A stretch of 64,000 bases of DNA from Neorhizobium vignae (lineage in GTDB: Bacteria > Pseudomonadota > Alphaproteobacteria > Rhizobiales > Rhizobiaceae). Every line of letters begins with the position of its first letter. Within the stretch, counting starts at the first letter, position 1. The DNA is taken from assembly GCF_000732195.1 (NCBI RefSeq), contig NZ_JNNU01000018.1:1-64000 (forward strand). Direction: 5' to 3'. A model generated the notes under the pieces. The model worked only from the letters and a program-made list of their open reading frames with translations, did no database searches and had not been told where the DNA came from. The position numbers and the translations under genes are program-made. Of this stretch, positions 9,603-17,067 are shown in pieces.

Positions 9603-10343
9603 TCAGCCACGGCCGGCATAAGGCATGCCGTTTGCCATCACCGTCATGAACAGGACATTGGCTTCCAGCGGCAAACCATCCATGTAAAGCACGGCATCGG
9701 CCACGTGTTTCGGGTCCATGACCGGCTCCACGGCGGTGGTCAGATCGGCCTGCAACGCGCCTTCCTTCATCCGCACCGTCATCGGCGTATCGGCATTGCC
9801 GATATCCACCTGGCCGCAGACGATGTTCAGCGCGCGCCCGTCGAGCGCGATCTGGCGCGTCAGGCCGGTGATGGCGTGTTTGGTGGCGGTGTAGGCAGCC
9901 TGATAGGGGCGCGGCACATGGGCCGAGATCGAGCCGTTGTTGATGATCCGCCCGCCGCCGGGGTTTTGTCGCCGCATCATTCCGAAGGCCGCGCGGGCGC
10001 AATAGAAGGCGCCGTTGAGGTTGAGATCGACGACCGCCCGCCAGGTTTCGAGCGGCAATTCGTCGATCGGAACGGCCGGCGTGCCCCGGCCGGCATTGTT
10101 GAACAGAAGGTCCAGCCGGCCATAAGCCTGTTGCGTCGCCGCAAACAAGGCATCGACGGCTGCCGGATCGGTGACGTCCGTCGGTACGACCAGCGACTCC
10201 CCGCCCGCCAGTTCCGCCGTACCCCGCAGCTCGCTTTCGCGCCGGCCAGCAAGGACGGTCCTATAGCCTGCGTTCAAAAGCCCGAGGGCGACGGCCCTGC
10301 CAACGCCCGAGCCCGCACCAGTTACAATCGCTACCTTCGACAT
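9603..10343 (-). CDS. Short-chain dehydrogenase/reductase
   Basis: This 246-residue classical SDR has the cofactor motif [12 protein letters not shown] near the N-terminus, NNAG in [11 protein letters not shown], a catalytic Ser in [11 protein letters not shown] and the YTATK active-site block. Arg after the third strand (LAGRRESEL) suggests NADP(H) preference. The C-terminal part resembles the SDRs that accompany hydroxy-acid degradation genes. The substrate cannot be read from the sequence. It lies between aconitase X small subunit and the polyol dehydrogenase, same strand, with gaps of 81 and 74 bases, and probably oxidises or reduces an intermediate of the same pathway. Confidence 0.9.
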   Translation of the reverse strand: MSKVAIVTGAGSGVGRAVALGLLNAGYRTVLAGRRESELRGTAELAGGESLVVPTDVTDPAAVDALFAATQQAYGRLDLLFNNAGRGTPAVPIDELPLETWRAVVDLNLNGAFYCARAAFGMMRRQNPGGGRIINNGSISAHVPRPYQAAYTATKHAITGLTRQIALDGRALNIVCGQVDIGNADTPMTVRMKEGALQADLTTAVEPVMDPKHVADAVLYMDGLPLEANVLFMTVMANGMPYAGRG

Positions 10344-10424
10344 GCATGCCTCCCACCTGTGATGGAAGACCTTATAGTCGGCTGTCGGCCCAGCCGTCGA
10401 GTGGCATGCTTGCCGGAGGAAATA

Positions 10425-10871
10425 TCACCTCCGAGATTTCTTGGTCACGGTCACCGTGCCGGCATCGGCGTCGACCACGACCCAATCGCCGGTCTCGATC
10501 ACCGAAAGCGGGTCCTGGTCGAGCTCGGTGATCGCCGGAACGCGGGTGACGACGGCGCCGAGGGCGATCTTGGTGGTCATCCGCGTAAAGATCATCGCCG
10601 CCGGCTGGACGCCGTTCAATCGCGTCATATGGAAATAGGCCGACCAGCCGGACGAACCCTTGGCACCGGGGAAAACGAGAATCTTGCCCGCGAAGGAGAC
10701 ACCGCGCATTTCGTGCCGCCGCTCGATGACCGTGCCGGTGCGCTCGTTGATGCCGCCCCATCCGGAGATCGTTTCGGTGGTGACGAGCGCCTCGCCCTCG
10801 GCGCGGCCGGCCACAACCTTGCGGCCCCTGAGTTCGATCGCCTCGGGTTTGGCTTCCGTCGAAATATCCAT
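10425..10871 (-). CDS. Aconitase X small (swivel) subunit, DUF126
   Basis: This 148-residue protein is the swivelling domain of aconitase X encoded as a separate subunit. The conserved loop is visible in GKILVFPGAKGSSGWSAY; its serine contributes to the active site in studied members. Later strands (DPLSVIETGDWVVVDADAG) match the family. Studied aconitase X enzymes dehydrate cis-3-hydroxy-L-proline in bacteria or phosphomevalonate in archaea. ATG 10871 overlaps the large-subunit stop as ATGA, so the subunits are made by coupled translation. An in-frame start further upstream would run into the large subunit gene and is not used. Confidence 0.88.
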   Translation of the reverse strand: MDISTEAKPEAIELRGRKVVAGRAEGEALVTTETISGWGGINERTGTVIERRHEMRGVSFAGKILVFPGAKGSSGWSAYFHMTRLNGVQPAAMIFTRMTTKIALGAVVTRVPAITELDQDPLSVIETGDWVVVDADAGTVTVTKKSRR

Positions 10872-12142
10872 CAGACCCTCCCGTTCCACTGGCCGGTCAG
10901 GGCCGCATCGACGCAATCGCTGACGGAGCCGAACCAGCCCTGTACACCGGTGATCGCCGGCAGGTAATGCGCCTGCTTGGCGGAATCGGTGGCGATGACC
11001 TTGGTTCCGGCCGGCAGACGGCGGGAAATGGCGGGACAGGTATCGCTCATGACAACGCCGCCGGCTTCGCGGATGGCATCGATATAACCGTTGCGCTCGG
11101 CCACCTGCTTGATCGCACGCGGGGTATGGACCCAGAGCTGCACGTCCGAATGGATCTTTTTATTCTCCAGCATGTGGGCGATCAGCGCCATCTGGTCGAT
11201 GGAATTGTGCGGACAACCAAGCATGATGAAATCGACCTTCTTATCGGTCGAACTCTGCAGCTTCTCGTAGGTCTCACGCCGCTCCTTGGCACCGTAGCGG
11301 AACGTGCCCTTGATACTGCGACCGCCAAAGGCTTCCTCGATCGAATCCGCTTCCGGGGTGATGCCCGGAATATGGTACATCTCCACCCCGCCGGACGACG
11401 CGGCGGCTGCCCCGAAATGCTTGAGCTTGATGAGGTCGGGCTGGCGGCCGGTGCCCTTCAGCACCGGGATCTCCTCGCCAATCACCTCACCGATATAATA
11501 ACCGAGCAGGCCCCAATCCATCATGTCGTCGACGTCGATATCGAGCTCGACCAGATGGGTGCCGCGGCGGTTTTCGGTGATATGGAAACCCCAATAGGGA
11601 ATGCGGCCTGTGAGTGCTGCCGCGCCCGTGCTTTCCTTGCCCTCGACATTGGTGCGGGCGCCAAGCACGGAATTGCAGTAGATGACGGCGGACGATTCCA
11701 TCCAGGCGCAGTGCTCGCCCTTCACCGGCACGTTGCCCACCTGATAGGGCGTGCAGGTGGCGAACATGTTGACGCCGCGCCGCCCCAGGTATTTCTCGTT
11801 GGCGCGCTGCATGTCGACCAGCGACTTGTCGACGCCCTGCAGTTCCCAGTTGTCGTTGTCGATGCCGGTGATCAGCTGGCAGGTATGCGCCACCATATGC
11901 GGCACCTCGACCACCTCGTCGCTGTCGAGGTTCAGCTCCGAATAGACGTGCTCCATGCCCTTTTCGGCGATCGCCTGCACCGAGGGGGTCGAGGCGTTGA
12001 AGGCGCCGGCGACATTGTTGGTCTCGACCAGCCGTTCGGCGCCGAGCGCCTCGCCGTAGCGGACAAGCAGGTCCATGGCGCGCGCCTTCGCGCGGCCGTG
12101 CTCGCCGTCATACATGGCCTTTTCATGATCTGTCAGATTCAT
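10871..12142 (-). CDS. Aconitase X catalytic (large) subunit, DUF521
   Basis: This 423-residue large subunit of aconitase X begins MNLTDHEKAMYDGEHG, typical of the family. It contains the metal/cluster-binding and substrate blocks TCTPYQVGNVPVKGEHCAWM, ESSAVIYCNSVLGARTN, MLGCPHNSIDQM and SDTCPAISRRLP, with the conserved cysteines in place. Known reactions are dehydrations (cis-3-hydroxyproline dehydratase; mevalonate-5-phosphate dehydratase in archaea). Here no proline-related reductase or isomerase is adjacent, so the substrate is open. GAGGAGGG upstream supports ATG 12142. It starts ten bases after the FAD oxidoreductase and overlaps the small subunit by four. Confidence 0.9.
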   Translation of the reverse strand: MNLTDHEKAMYDGEHGRAKARAMDLLVRYGEALGAERLVETNNVAGAFNASTPSVQAIAEKGMEHVYSELNLDSDEVVEVPHMVAHTCQLITGIDNDNWELQGVDKSLVDMQRANEKYLGRRGVNMFATCTPYQVGNVPVKGEHCAWMESSAVIYCNSVLGARTNVEGKESTGAAALTGRIPYWGFHITENRRGTHLVELDIDVDDMMDWGLLGYYIGEVIGEEIPVLKGTGRQPDLIKLKHFGAAAASSGGVEMYHIPGITPEADSIEEAFGGRSIKGTFRYGAKERRETYEKLQSSTDKKVDFIMLGCPHNSIDQMALIAHMLENKKIHSDVQLWVHTPRAIKQVAERNGYIDAIREAGGVVMSDTCPAISRRLPAGTKVIATDSAKQAHYLPAITGVQGWFGSVSDCVDAALTGQWNGRV

Positions 12143-12152
12143 CGGACCCTCC

Positions 12153-13490
12153 TCACGATGCGGCGCGCGTTTCCGCACCCGTCCAGCGATAATGCTTCTT
12201 TTCGACGTTGTCGGAAACCCGCTCGCGCAGCGCATCGCGATCGATCTGGTGCACGCTTCCGGTTCCGGCAAGGTCGAGCGCGTTGGCGGCGGCCATGCCC
12301 ATGGCGATGCAGGGTCCCATGACGCGGATGCTCGAAAGCGCTGCCGAATCCGCATCAACGCAGCGGCCGGCGGCGGCGATATTGTCGCATTCGTCCGGCG
12401 TCAGGCTGCCGAGCGGGATGTAATGGGCATGCTCTTCGTCGAACGTGATCCAGTGGTGGCCGTCGCCGTGATCGTGCAGCTCGATCGGCCAGGCGGTGCG
12501 GGCAACCGCATCGTCGAACTTGGTGCCGGCCTTGATCTCGTCGACGGTCAGGTGATGGCTGCCGGCGATCCAGCGGGTCTGGCGGATGCCCGGCAGGCCG
12601 AAGGAGCGGATGCGGGCATTGCCGAAGCATTCCGGAAACTCCGTCTTGAGGAACTCGACGGCGCGGGCCGCCTGGTCCTTGCCTTCGAGCGCCTTCTTCG
12701 AGGCCTCGACCGGATCGAGCGGGGTTTCCACATGCGTCATGTTCATGGCGGCGATGCCGCGGCCGGGAATGGTGAAACCGAGGCCTTCGCGGCGGAGCAG
12801 GCCATAGTTTGCCGCCTTTTCCTTCATGCGGTCGCCGATCTCGTAGCGGGTCGGCTGCCTGGCTTCGTCGATATTTTCCAGCACCACCATCTGGGTGCCG
12901 AAGACCCCGCCCTTTTCCGGCTGGCGGCAGGCAAAACCGGCCTGCCAGACGAGCGCCGCGTCGCCGCTTGCTTCCACCCAGCCGGTCGCCTCGATCGAGA
13001 CGCCGCCATAGCGGGTCATGAAATCGGTCTGGACGACGCGGCGGCCTTCGACATGCACGTCGAGGATCTGCGCGCCGAGCACGACCTCAATGCCGGCACC
13101 GAGCACGCTTTGCTCCATCCAGCGGCCGAGGGCGACTTCGTCGTAATAGACGACCGTCGTGTTCGGGCCGTGGCGGTAGTAGATGGACTGGTCCTGGCTT
13201 TCGAGATGGGCGAGCAGCCTGTCGGCGACACCATAGGTGAACTGGTAGCCATGCGTGCCGTTCGAAAACAGGCCGCAGAAGGTAGCGATGATCGAGTTGA
13301 CCGCCTGTCCGCCGAGCGCCGCCTGGCCGTCGACGATGACGACCTTGCGGCCAAGCCTGGCGGCTTCGAGTGCGGCCGAAATCCCGGCAATGCCGGCGCC
13401 GACGACGCAGATATCCGCCTTGAGCTTGCGGAACGGCGCCGACTTCTCGCGCCTGACAATCCGCGTTTCCCTGCTCAGCGTTTCCGCCAT
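12153..13490 (-). CDS. FAD-dependent oxidoreductase (FAD_oxidored family)
   Basis: This 445-residue protein has an N-terminal dinucleotide fold ADICVVGAGIAGISAALEAARLG with an acidic ribose-binding end (VVIVDGQ), the flavin-binding LGGQAVNSIIATFCG segment, EATGWVEASGDAALVWQAG in the middle and a closing AAAGRCVDADSAALSSIRVM. This pattern fits the FAD_oxidored (PF12831-like) group, whose members oxidise diverse carbon acids or lack an assigned substrate. No transmembrane segment or twin-Arg signal is seen, so it is cytoplasmic. ATG 13490 has GGGAGG five bases before it. It heads the minus-strand operon FAD oxidoreductase - AcnX large - AcnX small - SDR - polyol dehydrogenase, preceded by a leader hairpin and a palindrome shared with the LysR gene. 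Confidence 0.85.
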   Translation of the reverse strand: MAETLSRETRIVRREKSAPFRKLKADICVVGAGIAGISAALEAARLGRKVVIVDGQAALGGQAVNSIIATFCGLFSNGTHGYQFTYGVADRLLAHLESQDQSIYYRHGPNTTVVYYDEVALGRWMEQSVLGAGIEVVLGAQILDVHVEGRRVVQTDFMTRYGGVSIEATGWVEASGDAALVWQAGFACRQPEKGGVFGTQMVVLENIDEARQPTRYEIGDRMKEKAANYGLLRREGLGFTIPGRGIAAMNMTHVETPLDPVEASKKALEGKDQAARAVEFLKTEFPECFGNARIRSFGLPGIRQTRWIAGSHHLTVDEIKAGTKFDDAVARTAWPIELHDHGDGHHWITFDEEHAHYIPLGSLTPDECDNIAAAGRCVDADSAALSSIRVMGPCIAMGMAAANALDLAGTGSVHQIDRDALRERVSDNVEKKHYRWTGAETRAAS

Positions 13491-13523
13491 GGAAGCCTCC
13501 CATTGCAATGCCGCACCCTCCCG

Positions 13524-13553
13524 GCGCCTTGGGGTGATCGTAACCCAAGGCGC
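13524..13553 (-). other. Stem-loop in the leader of the FAD oxidoreductase operon
   Basis: Arms GCGCCTTGGG (13524-13533) and CCCAAGGCGC (13544-13553) form a perfect ten-base-pair hairpin with a ten-base loop. It lies 34-63 bases upstream of the FAD oxidoreductase start, so it would be in the 5' untranslated RNA if transcription begins near the palindrome at 13586-13604. It has no U-tract. It may stabilise the message or serve as a second protein site. Confidence 0.5.
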
Positions 13554-13585
13554 ATCGCCTTGAACCCGGCAAGTGATGCGATCAG

Positions 13586-13604
13586 CTTTCTTGTTTCGAG
13601 AAAG
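13586..13604. promoter_or_regulatory. Predicted LysR operator upstream of the FAD oxidoreductase/AcnX operon
   Basis: CTTTCTTGTTTCGAGAAAG is an inverted repeat with eight-base arms, a TTT centre and one mismatch. It lies 96 bases upstream of the first gene of the operon. A near-identical palindrome (14601-14617) lies directly in front of the LysR gene, and I noticed no other copy in the intergenic regions. The arrangement and T-N11-A-like symmetry fit a LysR-type recognition site; the assignment is inferred. Confidence 0.6.
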
Positions 13605-13687
13605 GTCCAGCCGAAGGATTTCAGCGGTTGGCGTCAGCGAAGCCGCGAGCGTGGAGGCGGACAGCTGCGGGTGCGTTCGACAACCCC

Positions 13688-14596
13688 TCAGAACATCGGG
13701 ATGACCTGATCCGGCACCCCTTCCGAAAACCGCTTCTGCACGTAGGACACGAACTCCGACACCACGACCTTGTTCATCTTGATCCTGGGCACGGACGCCT
13801 TGACCCAGAGCGGCTCGACCGGAAATTCCGGCATCACCTCTTCGAGCGCGCCGCTATCAAGATCCGACCGAGCGAGAAACCTCGGCAGGATCGCCAGTCC
13901 CAGTCCCTGACGGGCAGCGGCGAGCAGGACCCGGCTGTCGTTGGCCGTGAAATTCGAGGTGATCTCCACGTTGATCGTGCTCGTCTCCATCTGGAAGGTC
14001 CAGGTCGTGCCGATCGTGTGGAAGGTGATGCATTCGTGGCCGACGAGTTCGGTGGGCGTCTTCGGGCGCTTGCGGCCCGCCAGATAACCCCGCGATGCGC
14101 ACAGCACCCGCGGATAAGGGCAAAGCGGGTGGTCGATCACGTAAGCGTAGGATTGCGGCAGCGCGCCGATCGCCACGTCGAACCCTTCTTCCAGCGGATT
14201 GACCGAGCGGTCGATCAGCACGATCTCCATCTTCACCCGCGGATTGGCCGCCTGGAAGGCGGCGCAGATATCCCCAAAGAACATCGAGGTCAGCGTCGTC
14301 GGCGCCTTGATGCGCAGCGAGCCGGTCAGACCCAGTTCATGGGTATTGGGTGTGGCCAGCGTCTCCTCGATCTCGCCGACCAGAAGCTGCAGGCGCGGCC
14401 TCAGCCGTTCGCCATCGAGCGTCAGGGCTAATCGCCGTGTCGTGCGCACGAAAAGCTGAGTGTTCAGATGCTCTTCGAGCCGCTTGACGCGCTTGGTGAT
14501 GACCGAGGTCGCGACGCCCAGGTCACGCCCGGCGGCGGAAAAGCTGCCGGCGCGGGCAGTTGCCAAGAAGGCGCCGATGTCGAGAAGTATGTTCAC
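13688..14596 (-). CDS. LysR-family transcriptional regulator of the aconitase X cluster
   Basis: This 302-residue protein is of standard LysR length. It has an N-terminal winged helix (FLATARAGSFSAAGRDLGV then SVITKRVKRLEEHLNTQLF) and a C-terminal periplasmic-binding-like effector domain starting around residue 90. The start is GTG 14596. A 17-base palindrome occupies 14601-14617, four bases upstream of the start, so binding there would cover the ribosome site and promoter region and give autorepression. It is transcribed in the same direction as the FAD oxidoreductase operon, 197 bases ahead of it, and probably controls it. Effector unknown. Confidence 0.9.
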   Translation of the reverse strand: MNILLDIGAFLATARAGSFSAAGRDLGVATSVITKRVKRLEEHLNTQLFVRTTRRLALTLDGERLRPRLQLLVGEIEETLATPNTHELGLTGSLRIKAPTTLTSMFFGDICAAFQAANPRVKMEIVLIDRSVNPLEEGFDVAIGALPQSYAYVIDHPLCPYPRVLCASRGYLAGRKRPKTPTELVGHECITFHTIGTTWTFQMETSTINVEITSNFTANDSRVLLAAARQGLGLAILPRFLARSDLDSGALEEVMPEFPVEPLWVKASVPRIKMNKVVVSEFVSYVQKRFSEGVPDQVIPMF

Positions 14597-14600
14597 TGTC

Positions 14601-14617
14601 TTTCTCGTTTCGAGAAA
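14601..14617. promoter_or_regulatory. Predicted LysR autoregulatory operator
   Basis: TTTCTCGTTTCGAGAAA has perfect seven-base arms around a TTT centre. It matches the palindrome at 13586-13604 at all but one position of the 17 bases, and lies just upstream of the LysR GTG start. Two copies placed only before the regulator and its likely target operon make a regulator-operator pair likely. Confidence 0.62.
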
Positions 14618-14691
14618 AAATCGTAACCGGCATCACGCACATATTTTCCGCGGCTTCGCAACTCCCGCCACATGGCGCGCAGGCGATCGGC

Positions 14692-16299
14692 TCAGGCGCA
14701 GCGCGCGCTATGGAATGCGAACTGCGCGGAAAGACTTTCCACCGCCCGGGTCTCAGCAATGCGCAGCGCCATCCAGGCCGAGACCGCCGCCCAGGCGGCC
14801 CGCATATAGCTGTCGGCGCGATAGAGGGCCGCATCGGGATCGGATTGCAGCACCGTCATCCGGCCGCTTAAGAGTTCGAGGCCGTCAAGGACCGCAAGGA
14901 CGGTCTCCGAAGCCTGCGGATGTTCGGCGATATAGGCGTCGATCTCGTCGCGCGCCTTTTCCAGGAAGAGGGCAAGCCCCCGGCCCTCGTCGCGCCACAG
15001 CCGCCGGGTCAGAAAATCCAGCGCCTGCATGCCCGTCGTGCCTTCGTAGATGGTCATGATGCGGGCATCGCGCAGATATTGTTCGAGCGGCCAGTCGCGG
15101 GTGTAACCGACGCCGCCGAGCACCTGGATCGCCGCATTCGCGGTCTCGAACCCCGCCGCGGCGCCAAAATTCTTGATCAGCGGCAGTATCCAGCCGGTGA
15201 AATCCTCAAGCCCGGATCCAGGCTCCTGCCTGGCGATATCCATCGTCGTGGCGAGTTCCAGAACGGCGGCGCGCAGGATTTCGGTGGAGCTGCGGATGTC
15301 ATGAAGCTGGCGCTGCACATCCGGATGACTCGATATCGGCACCGGCGGCTGGTCCGGCCGTCCCCCCTGACGCCGCTCCCTGGCATAGTCCTCGGCAATG
15401 TCGGCCGCGGCGGACGCTATGCCCAGCCCCTGGCAACCGGTGAGCAGCCGCATCAGCTCGATCATGGTGAAAAGCTGCGGCAGGCCACGGCCTTCGCGGC
15501 CGAGCATGATGCCCCTGGCACCCTCGAACCGCATGGCGCAGGTGGGCGAGCCGTGCAGGCCCATCTTTTCCTCGATCCGGTCGACCGACACGCCGTTCGA
15601 CTGGCCGTCGATCAGGTTCGGCACCAGAAACAGGCTGATGCCGCGCGTGCCCGGCTCTCCGTTGGTGCGGGCGAGCAGGCAATGACCGATGCGATCCGCC
15701 ATGTCGTGGTCACCGAAGGAGATCCAGATTTTCTGGCCGGTCACGAACCAATCGCCATCGCGCAACTCGGCTTTTGTGCGCAGCCGTCCGACATCCGAGC
15801 CCGCTTCCGGCTCGGAAATGCAGATTGTCGCCGCCCATTCGCCGGCGGCGAGTTTCGGCACCCATTCACTCGCGGTCACCTCGTCGGCTGCTTCCGCCAA
15901 AAGATGCGCGGCCGCACGGGTCGAGCCGGCGGCCATCATCAGCGCCACGCAGCCGCGCTCGAACAAGGGAGTGCAAGCGGCATGCAATGTGAGAGGAACG
16001 CCCTGGCCACCGAATTTTTCCGGAACATCCATGCCGAGCCAGCCGGCTTGGGCATACTGCCTGAAAGCGTCGGCAAACCCGTCCGGCACCTTCACCCGAC
16101 CATCCACAACCCGTGCGCCGATCCGGTCGCCGGCCGCATTCAGCGGCGCCAGCACGCCTTCGGCAAAACTCGCCGCCTCCTCGACGATCGCCGCAACCGT
16201 CTCGTCGTCGCAATCCTCACGGAGCTCCTTGAGCCGGTGCCACCCCGGCGTCAGGGCGAGAAGTTCCAGTGTCCGGTCGACCTGATCCGCGAAAGACAT
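14692..16299 (-). CDS. Acyl-CoA dehydrogenase of the hydroxycinnamate cluster
   Basis: This 535-residue FAD enzyme is longer than classic 380-residue acyl-CoA dehydrogenases because of a C-terminal extension, as in the DmdC-like subgroup. Visible blocks are the flavin/substrate loop CISEPEAGSDVGRLRTKA, WISFGDHDMADRIGHCLLA, the QVLGGVGYTRDWPLEQYLRD helix and the catalytic Glu in MTIYEGTTGMQA. It would introduce a trans-2,3 double bond into an acyl-CoA. In this operon the likely substrate is a phenylpropanoyl-CoA such as dihydroferuloyl-CoA, feeding the feruloyl-CoA route; this is inference. It lies six bases after the SDR gene, in one operon with it and the CoA ligase. Confidence 0.9.
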   Translation of the reverse strand: MSFADQVDRTLELLALTPGWHRLKELREDCDDETVAAIVEEAASFAEGVLAPLNAAGDRIGARVVDGRVKVPDGFADAFRQYAQAGWLGMDVPEKFGGQGVPLTLHAACTPLFERGCVALMMAAGSTRAAAHLLAEAADEVTASEWVPKLAAGEWAATICISEPEAGSDVGRLRTKAELRDGDWFVTGQKIWISFGDHDMADRIGHCLLARTNGEPGTRGISLFLVPNLIDGQSNGVSVDRIEEKMGLHGSPTCAMRFEGARGIMLGREGRGLPQLFTMIELMRLLTGCQGLGIASAAADIAEDYARERRQGGRPDQPPVPISSHPDVQRQLHDIRSSTEILRAAVLELATTMDIARQEPGSGLEDFTGWILPLIKNFGAAAGFETANAAIQVLGGVGYTRDWPLEQYLRDARIMTIYEGTTGMQALDFLTRRLWRDEGRGLALFLEKARDEIDAYIAEHPQASETVLAVLDGLELLSGRMTVLQSDPDAALYRADSYMRAAWAAVSAWMALRIAETRAVESLSAQFAFHSARCA

Positions 16300-16305
16300 G
16301 GTCGG

Positions 16306-17067
16306 TCACCGCGGCTGCATGCGCAGCGCGCCGTCAAGCCGGATCACCTCGCCGTTGATATACTGGTTCTCGATCGCGAACCGTACCGCGTCGGCGAATT
16401 CGCCGGGATCGCCGAGCCGCGACGGGTAGGGAATGGCAGCCGCAAGGCTATCCTGCGCTTCCTGCGGCAGCTCGTAGAGCAGCGGCGTCAGGAAGATGCC
16501 GGGCGCCACCGTGTTGACGCGGATGCCGAAGCGGGAGAATTCGCGCGCCGCCGGCAAGGCCAGCGAAACGATGCCGCCCTTGGAGGCCGCATAAGCCGCC
16601 TGGCCGATCTGCCCCTCGAAGGCCGCGACGGACGCCGTGTTGACGATGACGCCGCGCGCCTTGTCGTCGCGCTCCGGCAGGCCCGTCATGCGCTCGGCCG
16701 CAAGCCGCATCATGTTGAACGTGCCGATCAGGTTGACGCGGATCACCCGCTCGAAATCGGCAAGCGGCATCGGCCCGTTCTTGCCGACGATGCGCCCCGC
16801 CGTGCCGATGCCGGCGCAGTTGACGAGGATGCGCAGGCCGTCACCGGCCTTGGCCGCAACGTCGAGCGCCTTGACCGCATCGTCCTCGCTGGTCACGTCG
16901 CCCGAAAGCGCCACGCCGCCGATCTCGCCCGCGACCTTTTCGGCAGCGGCCTGGTTGCGGTCGAAGACATGCACCACGGCTCCGAGTTTCGCGAGCAGCC
17001 TCGCCGTCGCTTCACCGAGACCGGATCCGCCGCCTGTGACGACAGCGCTTGTTCCTTCGATCCTCAT
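16306..17067 (-). CDS. 3-hydroxyacyl-CoA dehydrogenase, SDR type
   Basis: This 253-residue SDR resembles type-2 (HSD17B10-like) 3-hydroxyacyl-CoA dehydrogenases. It has TGGGSGLGEATARLL, Asp after strand two (VHVFDRN, so NAD preference), VNCAGIGTAG, a catalytic Ser in NTASVAAFEG, YAASKGGI and the PGIFLTPLL segment. In the beta-oxidative deacetylation route described for Agrobacterium fabrum, an enzyme of this kind oxidises the 4-hydroxyphenyl-beta-hydroxypropionyl-CoA made by hydration of feruloyl- or p-coumaroyl-CoA. Its start overlaps the CoA ligase stop by four bases (ATGA), showing translational coupling. Confidence 0.9.
   Translation of the reverse strand: MRIEGTSAVVTGGGSGLGEATARLLAKLGAVVHVFDRNQAAAEKVAGEIGGVALSGDVTSEDDAVKALDVAAKAGDGLRILVNCAGIGTAGRIVGKNGPMPLADFERVIRVNLIGTFNMMRLAAERMTGLPERDDKARGVIVNTASVAAFEGQIGQAAYAASKGGIVSLALPAAREFSRFGIRVNTVAPGIFLTPLLYELPQEAQDSLAAAIPYPSRLGDPGEFADAVRFAIENQYINGEVIRLDGALRMQPR

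Noticed and set aside
8479-10002. A 507-residue extended form of the polyol dehydrogenase
   Set aside because: The first 158 residues overlap the SDR gene in another frame and are Arg-rich nonsense; the family start and ribosome site are at 9528.
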